Positions 8,951-17,418 of a stretch of DNA of 64,000 nucleotides are shown here, one piece after another; position 1 is the first letter of the stretch, and each line of letters begins with the position of its first letter. A program made the position numbers and the translations under genes. The DNA comes from JAGVSR01 sp033765145 (GTDB lineage Bacteria > Pseudomonadota > Alphaproteobacteria > Rhizobiales > Hyphomicrobiaceae): NCBI GenBank assembly GCA_033765145.1, contig JANRIH010000015.1, forward strand, positions 124,001 to 188,000, in the 5' to 3' direction. Under the pieces are notes generated by a model. That model worked only from the letters and a program-made list of their open reading frames with translations. It was not told the DNA's origin and ran no database searches.

Positions 8951-10530
8951 CCGATCTGACCAAGCTGACACTCGCGGAGGCCCGCGACGGCCTTCGCAAG
9001 AAGGCCTTCACCGCGACCGAGATCACGGAAGCGTTCATCGCCGCCATCGAGGCCGGCAACCCCGCGCTCAATGCCTACGTGCTGACGACGTTCGATCGTG
9101 CGCGGGAGCAGGCCAAGGCGAGTGATAAGCTGCTTGCAAAGGGTGATGGCCGGGCGCTCGAAGGCCTGCCGCTCGGACACAAGGACCTCTTCTGTACCAA
9201 CGGTGTCAGAACGACCGCCTGCTCGAACATCATCGGCAACTTCATCCCGACTTATGAATCGACCGTTGGCCAGAACCTCTGGGACGCCGGCGCCGTCATG
9301 CTCGGCAAGCTCAACAACGACGAATTTGCCATGGGCTCTTCTAACGAGACCTCGGCATTCGGGCCCGTGGTCTCGCCCTGGCGGCGCATGAGGAACGGCC
9401 TGGCCGGCAACGCGAACCTGGTGCCGGGCGGTTCTTCGGGCGGGTCGTCCGCGGCCGTCTCGGCCGATCTCTGCCTCGCCGCGACGGCGACGGATACCGG
9501 CGGCTCGATCCGCCAGCCTGCGGCGCTGACCGGCCTCGTCGGCATAAAACCGACGTATGGCCGCTGCTCGCGGTGGGGCATCGTCGCGTTCGCGTCGTCG
9601 CTCGATCAGGCCGGGCCCATCGCCAAGACCGTGCGCGATGCCGCGATCATGCTCGGCACGATGGCGAGCCACGATCCGAAGGACACGACCAGTGTCGACC
9701 GTCCCGTGCCGAACTACGAGGCGGCGCTGGCGAAGGGCGTCAAGGGGCTGCGCGTCGGCGTGCCGAAGGAATACCGCGTCGAGGGCATGTCCGCGGAGAT
9801 CGATGCGCTCTGGGAGAAGGGCATCGCGTGGCTGAAGGCAGCGGGCGCCACCATCCACGAGATCAGTCTGCCGCACACGAAATACGCGTTGCCGGCCTAT
9901 TACATCGTCGCGCCTGCGGAGGCATCGTCCAATCTTGCCCGCTACGACGGCGTGCGTTACGGGGTCCGGAAGCCGGGACGCGATATCGTCGACATGTATT
10001 CGGAAACGCGTGCGGCGGGCTTCGGCAAGGAAGTGCGGCGGCGCGTGCTCATCGGAACCTATGTGCTCTCGGCCGGCTACTACGACGCCTATTACCTCAA
10101 GGCGCAGAAAGTGCGCACGCTCATCAAGCAGGATTTCGACCGGGCGTGGGACACGGTCGATCTCGTGCTGACGCCGACGACCCCGTCGCCCGCATTCGCG
10201 TTTGGAGAAAAGTCCGGCGACCCGCTCGCGATGTATCTCGAGGACATCTTTACGGTGACGGTCAACATGGCGGGGCTGCCGGGGATGTCGGTGCCGGCGG
10301 GGCTCTCGTCCGAGGGCACGCCGCTCGGTTTGCAGGTCATCGGCAAGCCGTTCGATGAGGAGACGCTGTTCCGCGCCGGGCAGGCGATCGAGGATGCCGC
10401 TGGGCGCTTCGCCGTGCCGGACAGGTGGTGGGCGGCGAACGCAGGTCCGTCGGGAGGTGATGGCGGCGCGAAGCCGGCGCCCGCGGCAGCCAAGCCGGCG
10501 GCCAAGTCCAAGAAGAAGGGCGGCGGCTGA
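8947..10530 (+). CDS. gatA: Asp-tRNA(Asn)/Glu-tRNA(Gln) amidotransferase subunit A
   Basis: Amidase subunit that frees ammonia from glutamine for transamidation of mischarged tRNA. The Ser-cisSer-Lys triad of amidase-signature enzymes is visible: Lys79 in PLGHKDLF, Ser163 in PGGSSGGSS, and nucleophile Ser187 in TDTGGSIRQPA. Translation appears to begin at a TTG that overlaps the previous stop (TTGA). At 527 residues it is longer than the usual 485-495. The excess is a low-complexity Ala/Pro/Lys tail (KPAPAAAKPAAKSKKK region) after residue 500. The stop overlaps the next ATG (TGATG). Very confident in function. Confidence 0.95.
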   Translation: MTDLTKLTLAEARDGLRKKAFTATEITEAFIAAIEAGNPALNAYVLTTFDRAREQAKASDKLLAKGDGRALEGLPLGHKDLFCTNGVRTTACSNIIGNFIPTYESTVGQNLWDAGAVMLGKLNNDEFAMGSSNETSAFGPVVSPWRRMRNGLAGNANLVPGGSSGGSSAAVSADLCLAATATDTGGSIRQPAALTGLVGIKPTYGRCSRWGIVAFASSLDQAGPIAKTVRDAAIMLGTMASHDPKDTTSVDRPVPNYEAALAKGVKGLRVGVPKEYRVEGMSAEIDALWEKGIAWLKAAGATIHEISLPHTKYALPAYYIVAPAEASSNLARYDGVRYGVRKPGRDIVDMYSETRAAGFGKEVRRRVLIGTYVLSAGYYDAYYLKAQKVRTLIKQDFDRAWDTVDLVLTPTTPSPAFAFGEKSGDPLAMYLEDIFTVTVNMAGLPGMSVPAGLSSEGTPLGLQVIGKPFDEETLFRAGQAIEDAAGRFAVPDRWWAANAGPSGGDGGAKPAPAAAKPAAKSKKKGGG

Positions 10531-10898
10531 TGGACCCCAAACGACCCTGGCAATGCGGGGACATGAATGAAGTGCGGCGCGAGATCGACCGCATAGACGG
10601 GGCGCTCGTCGATCTCATCGCGGAGCGGTTCGGCTACGTCGACCGAGCGTGGCAGCTCAAAATGGGTTCCACGGAAGGCGCGGTGGTGCCCTGGCGAATC
10701 CAGCAGGTCATCGACCGCGTTCGCGTGCAGGCGGCTGAGAAAGGCGTGTCTCCGGATCTCTGCGAGGCGCTCTGGCGGCAGATGATCGGCTGGTTCATAC
10801 AGTACGAGGAGGAGCGGCTCCGAAAAACGCAGGAAATCGACGAGCGCGTCTCGCGATCATCGAACGACGGACCGCTCGATCGCGAGGAGCCGGCATGA
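10530..10898 (+). CDS. AroQ-type chorismate mutase
   Basis: A 122-residue all-helical protein resembling chorismate mutase type II (AroQ/PchB fold), which rearranges chorismate to prephenate for Phe/Tyr synthesis. The N-terminal helix MNEVRREIDRIDGALVDLI carries the conserved Arg and Asp pattern, followed by YVDRAWQLK with a catalytic-type Lys. Residues 95-122 are a charged tail not needed for the fold. It overlaps gatA upstream and the next gene downstream (ATGA), so it is part of the gat transcript. An isochorismate-pyruvate lyase role is less likely without siderophore genes nearby. Confidence 0.85.
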   Translation: MDPKRPWQCGDMNEVRREIDRIDGALVDLIAERFGYVDRAWQLKMGSTEGAVVPWRIQQVIDRVRVQAAEKGVSPDLCEALWRQMIGWFIQYEEERLRKTQEIDERVSRSSNDGPLDREEPA

Positions 10899-11194
10899 TC
10901 GAGATTCATGCCTTCGATCCGATGACGCTCGTGATGATCGCGGTGTTCAATCCGGCGACGGCGCTCACAGGTTTCATCATGGGCCGTCATGCGGACCAAT
11001 GGCAGAAGGTCATCATCGCGGCACTCGCGGCATCGCTTGCCGGATTCGTCCTCTACTGGCTTGCAGCGCAGGTCGGCGTCTTCCGGGTCACGGCGCTTGG
11101 CGGCGAAGCAGGGATGGTCCTCATCGGATGCGGCGTCGGGCTCGTTTGGGCCTTGATAGGATATCTAATGTTCCGACGAACTCCCGCGACCTGA
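10895..11194 (+). CDS. Small membrane protein downstream of chorismate mutase
   Basis: A 99-residue unrecognised protein with three probable membrane helices: about residues 8-28 (TLVMIAVFNPATALTGFIM), 38-60 (IIAALAASLAGFVLYWLAA) and 72-93 (GMVLIGCGVGLVWALIGYLM). It has no signal peptide and short loops. It starts inside the stop of the chorismate mutase gene (ATGA), so the pair is co-translated. It is convergent with the glutathione peroxidase gene, whose stop is 2 nt away. Function unknown. Confidence 0.75.
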   Translation: MIEIHAFDPMTLVMIAVFNPATALTGFIMGRHADQWQKVIIAALAASLAGFVLYWLAAQVGVFRVTALGGEAGMVLIGCGVGLVWALIGYLMFRRTPAT

Positions 11195-11196
11195 GT

Positions 11197-11784
11197 TCAG
11201 GTCGGCGGCGACTTCGCGAGCGCGGCCTCGACGGCGCTCGTCACGTCCTTCGAGTCGGGTACCGCTCCCGAATAAAACGACTGAACGAGACGACCGTCGC
11301 GGCCGACGAGATACTTGTGAAAGTTCCATCGTGGCGCCGACTCGGCCCCAAGCGTCGCGGCGGCCCAAGCATAGAACGGATGCGCGGCGGAGCCTACAAC
11401 GACGGCCTTCTCGGTCAGCGGAAAGTTGATCCCGAATTCGACCTCGCAGAATTCCTTGATCTGCCCGGCAGAACCCGGCTCCTGCCCGCCGAAATCGTTC
11501 GAGGGTACGCCGATGACCGCGAAACCCTGACTCTGGTATTTCTCGTGGAGCGCCTGAAGGGCGCGATACTGCGGGGTGAACCCGCAGAACGATGCCGTGT
11601 TGACGATGAGCAGGGCCTTGCCGCGATAGTCCGCGAGCGGCATCGGCTTGCCGTCGATCGAATTGAAATTGAAGTCGTAAGCGGTCTTGCTATCGGTCGG
11701 CGTGGGCCCGTCCGCGGCTTTGACGGCGGCTGGTCCTGTCGCGAGGAGTGCCAGCGAGAAGAGTTTGGTGGCGAGACGACGCAT
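11197..11784 (-). CDS. Exported glutathione peroxidase family protein
   Basis: Thiol peroxidase of the glutathione peroxidase family, reducing H2O2 or lipid hydroperoxides. The catalytic set is present: Cys67 in NTASFCGFTPQY, Gln101 in PSNDFGGQEPG, and the Trp-Asn of APRWNFHKYLV. Cys, not selenocysteine, is encoded. The N-terminus MRRLATKLFSLALLATGPAAVKA is a clear signal peptide, so the enzyme should work in the periplasm. ATG at 11784 is preferred over 11811 because it opens directly on the signal peptide. It sits antisense inside the gat region, between a small membrane gene and gatB. Confidence 0.9.
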   Translation of the reverse strand: MRRLATKLFSLALLATGPAAVKAADGPTPTDSKTAYDFNFNSIDGKPMPLADYRGKALLIVNTASFCGFTPQYRALQALHEKYQSQGFAVIGVPSNDFGGQEPGSAGQIKEFCEVEFGINFPLTEKAVVVGSAAHPFYAWAAATLGAESAPRWNFHKYLVGRDGRLVQSFYSGAVPDSKDVTSAVEAALAKSPPT

Positions 11785-11916
11785 GGAAGGCTCCATTGGG
11801 GAACGCGCCAATCTTAACGCATCGGCGGCGGGATAGGATCACGATCTCGTCGGGCCGTGTTGCGATCGAGGCGCCAAGTAGGCTAACCAGATGACCGACA
11901 TTTTCGAGGATTAGAG

Positions 11917-13389
11917 ATGCAAGCCAGCATGGCAAAGGCGAAGAACCTCATTCCGGGCGCGACCGGCGACTGGGAAGTCGTGATCGGCATGGAAGTCCAT
12001 GCCCAGGTGGCGTCGAAGTCCAAGCTCTTTTCGGGCGCCTCGACGGCCTTCGGGTCCCTCCCCAACGCCAATGTCTCGCTCGTCGACGCCGCGATGCCGG
12101 GCATGCTGCCGGTCATCAACAAGGAATGCGTGGCGCAGGCCGTGCGCACGGGGCTCGGGCTCAAGGCCGAGATCAATCTCAGGAGCGTGTTCGACCGCAA
12201 GAACTACTTCTATCCCGATCTGCCGCAGGGCTACCAGATCAGCCAGTACAAGCAGCCGGTCGTCGGCGAAGGGCAGGTTGAGATCGAGGCTGACGGCGAT
12301 ACCATGACGGTTGGCATCGAGCGGCTGCACCTCGAGCAGGACGCCGGCAAATCGATCCACGATCAGCACCCGGAATACTCCTACGTCGATCTCAACCGGT
12401 CGGGCGTGGCGCTCATGGAGATCGTCTCGAAGCCCGACATGCGCTCGGCGAAGCAGGCGCAGGCCTATGTCTCGAAGCTCAGGACGATCCTGCGCTATCT
12501 CGGCACGTCGGACGGTGACATGGAGAAGGGGAATCTGCGCGCGGACGTCAACGTCTCGGTCCGCAAGCCCGGCGACAAGCTCGGCACGCGGTGTGAGATC
12601 AAGAACGTCAATTCCATCCGCTTCATCGGACAGGCGATCGAGGTCGAAGCGCGGCGGCAGATCGACATCATCGAAGCGGGCGGAAAGATCGACCAGGAGA
12701 CCCGGCTCTTCGATCCGAACAAGGGCGAGACGCGGTCCATGCGCTCAAAGGAAGAGGCGCACGACTATCGCTATTTCCCCGATCCCGATCTCCTTCCGCT
12801 CGAATTCGAGCAGGCATGGGTCGACGGTCTGGCGAAGGATCTACCCGAGCTGCCTGACGAGAAGCGGGCACGGTTCATGGCAGACTACGGCCTCACGGCT
12901 TACGATGCGGGTGTGCTCGTGGCCGAGCGCGAGAGTGCGGATTACTTCGAGGCAGTCGCCAAGGGGCGGGACGGAAAGCTCGCCGCGAACTGGGTGATCA
13001 ACGAGCTGTTCGGGCGATTGAACAAAGAGGGCAAGGATATCCAGCATTCGCCGGTCTCGGCGGCGCAGCTCGGCGGGCTCGTGACCCTCATCACCGACGG
13101 CACGATCTCGGGCAAGATCGCGAAGGATCTGTTTGAGATCCTCTGGACCGAGGGCGGCGATCCCGCGGCCATCGTCGAAGCGCGCGGCATGAAGCAGGTC
13201 ACAGACTTGGGTGCGATCGAAAAGGCCGTCGACGAGATCATCGCCGCCAATCCCGAGAAGGCCGAGCAGGCCAAGGCCAAGCCGAATTTGGCCGGTTGGT
13301 TCGTCGGCCAGGTGATGAAGGCGTCGGGCGGCAAGGCCAACCCGGCCGCGGTCAATGAGATCTTGAAGCGGAAGCTTGGGTTGGAGTAG
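11917..13389 (+). CDS. gatB: Asp-tRNA(Asn)/Glu-tRNA(Gln) amidotransferase subunit B
   Basis: tRNA-binding and transamidating subunit of GatCAB, 490 residues, the usual length. The N-terminus WEVVIGMEVHAQVASKSKLF, the RKNYFYPDLPQGYQISQYK block, the LEQDAGKSIHD segment and the C-terminal GQVMKASGGKANP helical domain are all typical. It is transcribed in the same direction as gatC and gatA, but is separated from gatA by a chorismate mutase, a membrane protein and an opposing peroxidase gene, so it probably has its own promoter in 11785-11916. The ATG at 11917 follows GAGG. Confidence 0.95.
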   Translation: MQASMAKAKNLIPGATGDWEVVIGMEVHAQVASKSKLFSGASTAFGSLPNANVSLVDAAMPGMLPVINKECVAQAVRTGLGLKAEINLRSVFDRKNYFYPDLPQGYQISQYKQPVVGEGQVEIEADGDTMTVGIERLHLEQDAGKSIHDQHPEYSYVDLNRSGVALMEIVSKPDMRSAKQAQAYVSKLRTILRYLGTSDGDMEKGNLRADVNVSVRKPGDKLGTRCEIKNVNSIRFIGQAIEVEARRQIDIIEAGGKIDQETRLFDPNKGETRSMRSKEEAHDYRYFPDPDLLPLEFEQAWVDGLAKDLPELPDEKRARFMADYGLTAYDAGVLVAERESADYFEAVAKGRDGKLAANWVINELFGRLNKEGKDIQHSPVSAAQLGGLVTLITDGTISGKIAKDLFEILWTEGGDPAAIVEARGMKQVTDLGAIEKAVDEIIAANPEKAEQAKAKPNLAGWFVGQVMKASGGKANPAAVNEILKRKLGLE

Positions 13390-13544
13390 GGGCCGCCGCC
13401 GCTCGTGCTCCATTGCGGATCGGGCTCAGCCTTCTGGATCACGCCGGAAATCAATCGCCGCTCCCGGACTTGCAGCCGCGCGGGGAGCCACCTGCCCCAC
13501 GCGGCCGCGCGTGCCCGGATTGGCCCGGTACCCGCTCTCTGCCC

Positions 13545-14012
13545 TTACGGCAGCTCGATCTTGCCGCTGTAGCGCCCGCCAAAGAGCGTATCGGTCAACT
13601 GATCGTATTTGTACGTTCCGCCGCCGGCCGCGCCCTTGAACTTGCCCGTGCCGCCAGTGATTTTGTAGGGATTGGCTGCAAGCGTCGAGCCTTCCTCCCA
13701 GGTGGCCGACAACGTATCGCCGGGCTTTTGCGTGGCCGTGCAGGTGCCGCTCGCTTTCCAGCTGCCGTCGGGCATGTACTCGTAGGTCCCGGCGCAGGCC
13801 TCGGTGGTCTTCGTGGCCGACGCATCGTCGGGAACCTTCACGCAGCGCCCGGCGTAGTCGACCTTCTTGTGGTCCTTCGCAATTTCCTTCTCATCCCATT
13901 TGTCGCTGACGCAGACGATGACGCCCGTCTCCTCGACGGCCGTGCCGGCGATGGCCGGGGCGCTCGATATCGCAACGACGGCTGCGGAAATCGCAATGCA
14001 GGAGTGTTTCAT
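13545..14012 (-). CDS. Secreted hypothetical protein, beta-barrel-like C-terminus
   Basis: A 155-residue protein starting MKHSCIAISAAVVAISSAPAIAG, a signal peptide with an AxA cleavage site. The mature protein has Cys residues near GVIVCVSD, AGRCVKV, EACAGTY and GTCTATQ. It ends in glycine-rich strands (ITGGTGKFKGAAGGGTY), a pattern also seen in allene-oxide-cyclase-like barrels and other periplasmic lipid-binding barrels; the link is only by pattern. It is convergent with gatB and divergent from the TPR protein at 14227. Function unknown. Confidence 0.75.
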   Translation of the reverse strand: MKHSCIAISAAVVAISSAPAIAGTAVEETGVIVCVSDKWDEKEIAKDHKKVDYAGRCVKVPDDASATKTTEACAGTYEYMPDGSWKASGTCTATQKPGDTLSATWEEGSTLAANPYKITGGTGKFKGAAGGGTYKYDQLTDTLFGGRYSGKIELP

Positions 14013-14226
14013 GGCGGTGAACATGTCGGGTCCTCCTTGTGGGGCGGGGCTCTCGCGCGACGTCTGACGTCGTTCGACGGGCGTCGTGGCAGCAACCCGT
14101 TTCGACGTCGGCCATCAACGCTTCGGACGGTGACAACCGCGGGCTCTGGGGCCTAGTATGTTACGGTTGCCAACGTCCTTGAGCCGGCAGGTCAATTTCG
14201 ATTTCCGCCTGTGTTGAGGTTCCGAC

Positions 14227-16059
14227 GTGACCGCATTATCGAACCCGAGTTGGTCCGAAAGTGACGAGGCCGCGATCCGCGCGGAACTCGATCGTATCCT
14301 CATGAGCAGTCCGTTTCAGCAGTCCCGGCGGCGGCAGCGCTTCCTCGAGTTCGTGGTGAGTGAGGCTCTGGCCGGGCGTGGAGATCGCATCAAGGCCTAT
14401 GCGATCGCGCTCGAAGTCTTCGACCGTCCGGCGTCGTTCGATCCTCAAGTTGATCCCCTGGTGCGCATCGAGGCCGGGCGGCTGCGCGACAAGCTCCGCG
14501 AGTATTACGACGGCGCGGGCCGTGACGACGCGGTCAGGATTGATCTGCCGAAGGGCAGCTACACGCCGCAGATCATGTTCCGTGACGTCCATTCCGGTCT
14601 TGTTGATCGTGGAGTTGCGAACGCAAACGACGCTGCGGGGCCTGTTATGGCCGCCGTGGCGCACGTACCGCGCTACGATCTCGCCGCTATCGACTGGAAG
14701 CAGCTTGCGGCGCTGTCAGTTTGCGGTCTCGTATTGGCGGCCGTCGTGTTCCGGGTCTTCTTCAGTGCGCCGGAAGCGTCACGTCCCTCGGAACGGCCGT
14801 CGATTGCGGTTTTGCCGTTCGACAATCTCGGCGGGGATGCCCGCTGGCAACGGTTCGCGGACGGCATCACCGAAGACATCATCACCGATCTCGCGCACTT
14901 CCGGAATCTCGACGTCATCGCGCGCAATTCAACCGCGACCTTCAAGGGGAAGCCGGTCGATGTCCGGCAGGTCGGCCGTAGTCTCGGCGTCGCGTATGTG
15001 CTCGAGGGCAGCATTCAATCGATGGACGAGCGGATCCGCGTGACGGCTCAGTTGATCGAGGCCGGCTCCGGCAATCACGTGTGGTCTGAGCGGTTCGACC
15101 GGCCAGCCGTCGATCTCTTTTCCGTCCAGAGCGAGTTGACACAACGGATCGCGGCGACGCTCGGGGGGTACGGCGGCGCCGTCGCCGAAGCCGAGCGCCG
15201 CGTCATACGGCGCAAGCCGCCCTCCAGTCTCACGGCATTCGATACCTATCTCCTCGGCATTGAAGCGAAGCACAAGGTCACGAAGGAAAGCCTCTTCGAA
15301 GCGGAACGCCTGTTTCGACGTGCGCTCGAACTCGATCCGCAACTGGCCCGTGCGCACGTGGCGCTGGTCGATACGCAATTCTATCTCATCGATCTCGGGC
15401 TTGCGCCATCGGTCGAGGAGGCCGTCTCGAAGCTCATTCATTCCGCGGAGATGGCCGCGACGCTCGATCCGAACGACGGCAAGGCTCATGCCTCTCTGGG
15501 GCTCGCAAATCTCTACAAGGGCAACGCGGAACAGGCCGCCGCGGAATTCGACCGGGCCGAGAGCCTAGCGCCCTCTGATGCGGACACGCTCTTGTGTATC
15601 GCGTGGTCACTGCCCTTGCTCGGGCAATCCGATCGCGGCGCGCGGTTGGCGGATCGGGCCCTTGTGCTCAATCCGCACCATCCGGATTGGTACAATCAGG
15701 GGCTGAGTTTCGCTTATTTTTTCGGCGGGCAATTCGACAAAGCGATCAAGTATCGGCTCCTCGTCAAGGAACCTCTGGCTCTCGACTACGCGTTCCTCGC
15801 CATGTCCTACGCCTATCTCGGACGCGAACCGAATGCGCAGTCGGCGGCTCAGAAGGTTGCAGGGCTTGATCCCGCATGGAATGCGGAGCGCTATCTCAGC
15901 GAAGGCGGAGGTTACCCTGACAAAGAGGCAGAACTCTTCGTCGATGGCGCGCGCAAGGCTGGACTTCCCGCCTGCATGACGGGCGACAAGCTTCCGGATC
16001 ATCCCAATTTCATCCGTGTCAAGTCGTGCGATCTCGAACGTTCGAGGACGGCGGGCTAG
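14227..16059 (+). CDS. Membrane-anchored TolB-like / TPR protein, adenylate-cyclase-like architecture without a cyclase domain
   Basis: A 610-residue protein starting at GTG 14227. The N-terminal region (1-120) has the QSRRRQRFLEFVVSEALAGR and DPLVRIEAGRLRDKLREYY motifs found in cytosolic domains of some alphaproteobacterial sensory proteins. One membrane helix follows near residues 158-178 (LAALSVCGLVLAAVVFRVFF). Then comes a TolB-N-like domain (SIAVLPFDNLG to YVLEGSIQ, about 190-270) and a TPR superhelix to the end. Families with this layout often carry a guanylate cyclase or winged-helix domain; neither is visible here. Inference: a signalling scaffold. It is divergent from the secreted protein at 14012. 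Confidence 0.8.
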   Translation: MTALSNPSWSESDEAAIRAELDRILMSSPFQQSRRRQRFLEFVVSEALAGRGDRIKAYAIALEVFDRPASFDPQVDPLVRIEAGRLRDKLREYYDGAGRDDAVRIDLPKGSYTPQIMFRDVHSGLVDRGVANANDAAGPVMAAVAHVPRYDLAAIDWKQLAALSVCGLVLAAVVFRVFFSAPEASRPSERPSIAVLPFDNLGGDARWQRFADGITEDIITDLAHFRNLDVIARNSTATFKGKPVDVRQVGRSLGVAYVLEGSIQSMDERIRVTAQLIEAGSGNHVWSERFDRPAVDLFSVQSELTQRIAATLGGYGGAVAEAERRVIRRKPPSSLTAFDTYLLGIEAKHKVTKESLFEAERLFRRALELDPQLARAHVALVDTQFYLIDLGLAPSVEEAVSKLIHSAEMAATLDPNDGKAHASLGLANLYKGNAEQAAAEFDRAESLAPSDADTLLCIAWSLPLLGQSDRGARLADRALVLNPHHPDWYNQGLSFAYFFGGQFDKAIKYRLLVKEPLALDYAFLAMSYAYLGREPNAQSAAQKVAGLDPAWNAERYLSEGGGYPDKEAELFVDGARKAGLPACMTGDKLPDHPNFIRVKSCDLERSRTAG

Positions 16060-16148
16060 TCTCGTCGCCTGTCTGAACCATTGGCTCGTTTCGGTATGAC
16101 GTGTGTGATGTTAGACAGTGCCGTCGCGTTGTCTCGTAGAGGCCGACG

Positions 16149-16826
16149 GTGACCGTGCGTCATGCGATCAAAGCGAATTCAGTGCCACAGGGCCCACGCC
16201 ATGAGTGCCGCACAATGACCAGTCCGAACCTGCCCCAATGCTTCGCCTGCAAGTACGGCGGACAGGAATTTCCGTGCCGCACGGCGGACGGACGTTTTGA
16301 CTTCGAGAAGGTGGCGCGCGCTATCGTCGAGCGCGGCCGGAGCATCGCGGAAGCTTACCGCGCGCGGGCCGGGGCAGAGCTCGTCGATCACGACATCGAA
16401 TATCCCAATGACTGGGCGGTCGACTGCGAATTCGATCTACTGCACGACCATCCCGATCTCGTGCTGCCGTTGATCGTCGCCGAGATGGATGCCTGCGAAA
16501 CGGGGGATGACGCCGCCTACATCGCGGCGGGCTTCATCGAGAGTGCGATGGTCAAGCATGGCCCGCAACTTATCGATCGCGTGGAGGCAATCGCCCGCCG
16601 CAGCGCTAAGTTCCGATACATCCTGTCGGGCATTTGGAGCCAGGGCGGCAGCATGGACGCCGACGTCTGGGCGCGCATCGCGAAAGCGCTCGATACGTCT
16701 CAGCACATGGACGACGACGCCCGCACGCCCGCGGCCGGCTCAGACGGCGAAATTCTCGATGAGGCGGACGTGCGCAAGCTCATGGGTGAACGCGTGGCAG
16801 ACGTGGCGTCGGCCATCGTGACTTGA
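16149..16826 (+). CDS. DUF6869-like hypothetical protein
   Basis: Reading from GTG 16149 gives 225 residues; an internal ATG at 16215 would remove 22. The N-terminus has a CFACKYGGQEFPC cysteine cluster that could bind metal. Residues about 90-165 resemble the DUF6869 pattern, with HDHPDLVLPLIVAEMD, AAGFIESAMVKHGPQLIDRVEAIA and FRYILSGIW. No signal peptide or membrane segment. The protein is acidic at its C-terminus. It lies downstream of the TPR protein with an 89-nt gap. Function unknown. Confidence 0.75.
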   Translation: MTVRHAIKANSVPQGPRHECRTMTSPNLPQCFACKYGGQEFPCRTADGRFDFEKVARAIVERGRSIAEAYRARAGAELVDHDIEYPNDWAVDCEFDLLHDHPDLVLPLIVAEMDACETGDDAAYIAAGFIESAMVKHGPQLIDRVEAIARRSAKFRYILSGIWSQGGSMDADVWARIAKALDTSQHMDDDARTPAAGSDGEILDEADVRKLMGERVADVASAIVT

Positions 16827-16971
16827 GGGCGTGGTGCGACTGTCCCTGACCCCAATACACCGGCAAGAGCGGTAACGCGCGCCCGGCTGGTCCTACGGCT
16901 GTGATGTCGTGCGACGTGTCGATCGACGCTCGCGCACTCCGCGATGTTCCCCGTGTCGACTGCTATCTGGG

Positions 16972-16989
16972 TCCTGGCTTTCGCCAGGA
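16972..16989. repeat. Short palindromic element (hairpin) in intergenic DNA
   Basis: A perfect 7-bp inverted repeat, TCCTGGC and GCCAGGA, around a TTTC loop, flanked by GGG on the left and TGACGGGGGGA on the right. This motif type (G-rich flank, palindrome, ATGACG) resembles small dispersed palindromes scattered through intergenic DNA of Hyphomicrobiales. It lies in a 263-nt gap (16827-17089) with no gene, so it is not part of a coding region. No run of T follows, so it is unlikely to be an intrinsic terminator. Confidence 0.45.
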
Positions 16990-17089
16990 TGACGGGGGGA
17001 CTTGCGATGGTGGAGCAATCTGGCCGCAGTCCGTTGCGCAGAACTTGGTTCGCAGGAATGCGAAACCGAGCGAACGGCCTTGGCGCCGC

Positions 17090-17257
17090 TTAGGCCTTGG
17101 CAGCGCGGGCCTTGCCGGCCTCTTTCTTCAGGCGCTTGCGGACGGCGGCCGTGTTGCCCTGATTGCGCGTGACCTTGGCGCGCGGAATGGCGCGGCGGGC
17201 CTTCTTCTTGCGGGTCTCGACGTTACGGTCGCTGCGGGCGCTCTTGGACGCAGGCAT
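17090..17257 (-). CDS. Small highly basic hypothetical protein
   Basis: A 55-residue protein, about 40 percent Lys plus Arg, starting MPASKSARSDRNVETRKKKA and ending in an Ala/Lys-rich helix. GGAG lies about 9 nt upstream of the ATG. There is no hydrophobic segment. It resembles ribosome- or nucleic-acid-associated small basic proteins in composition only; it does not align by eye with a known ribosomal protein such as S20. It stands alone 161 nt downstream of the DedA gene on the same strand. Real-gene status rests on its ribosome site and the stop-free basic frame. Confidence 0.55.
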   Translation of the reverse strand: MPASKSARSDRNVETRKKKARRAIPRAKVTRNQGNTAAVRKRLKKEAGKARAAKA

Positions 17258-17418
17258 GGGTCTTACTCCGGGATGGTTGGCGGCGCGCGTCTCGGCGCGG
17301 CGAAGGAAAGGCATCCGTCTAGGCGAACCGGCCGTCCGATGCAAGCGCGGGAGAGGCCAGCGCGGGGGGTGGGCGGGGTTGCCGCGACGTTCTGGCGGTG
17401 AGCCCGGCTTCGGGCGTG

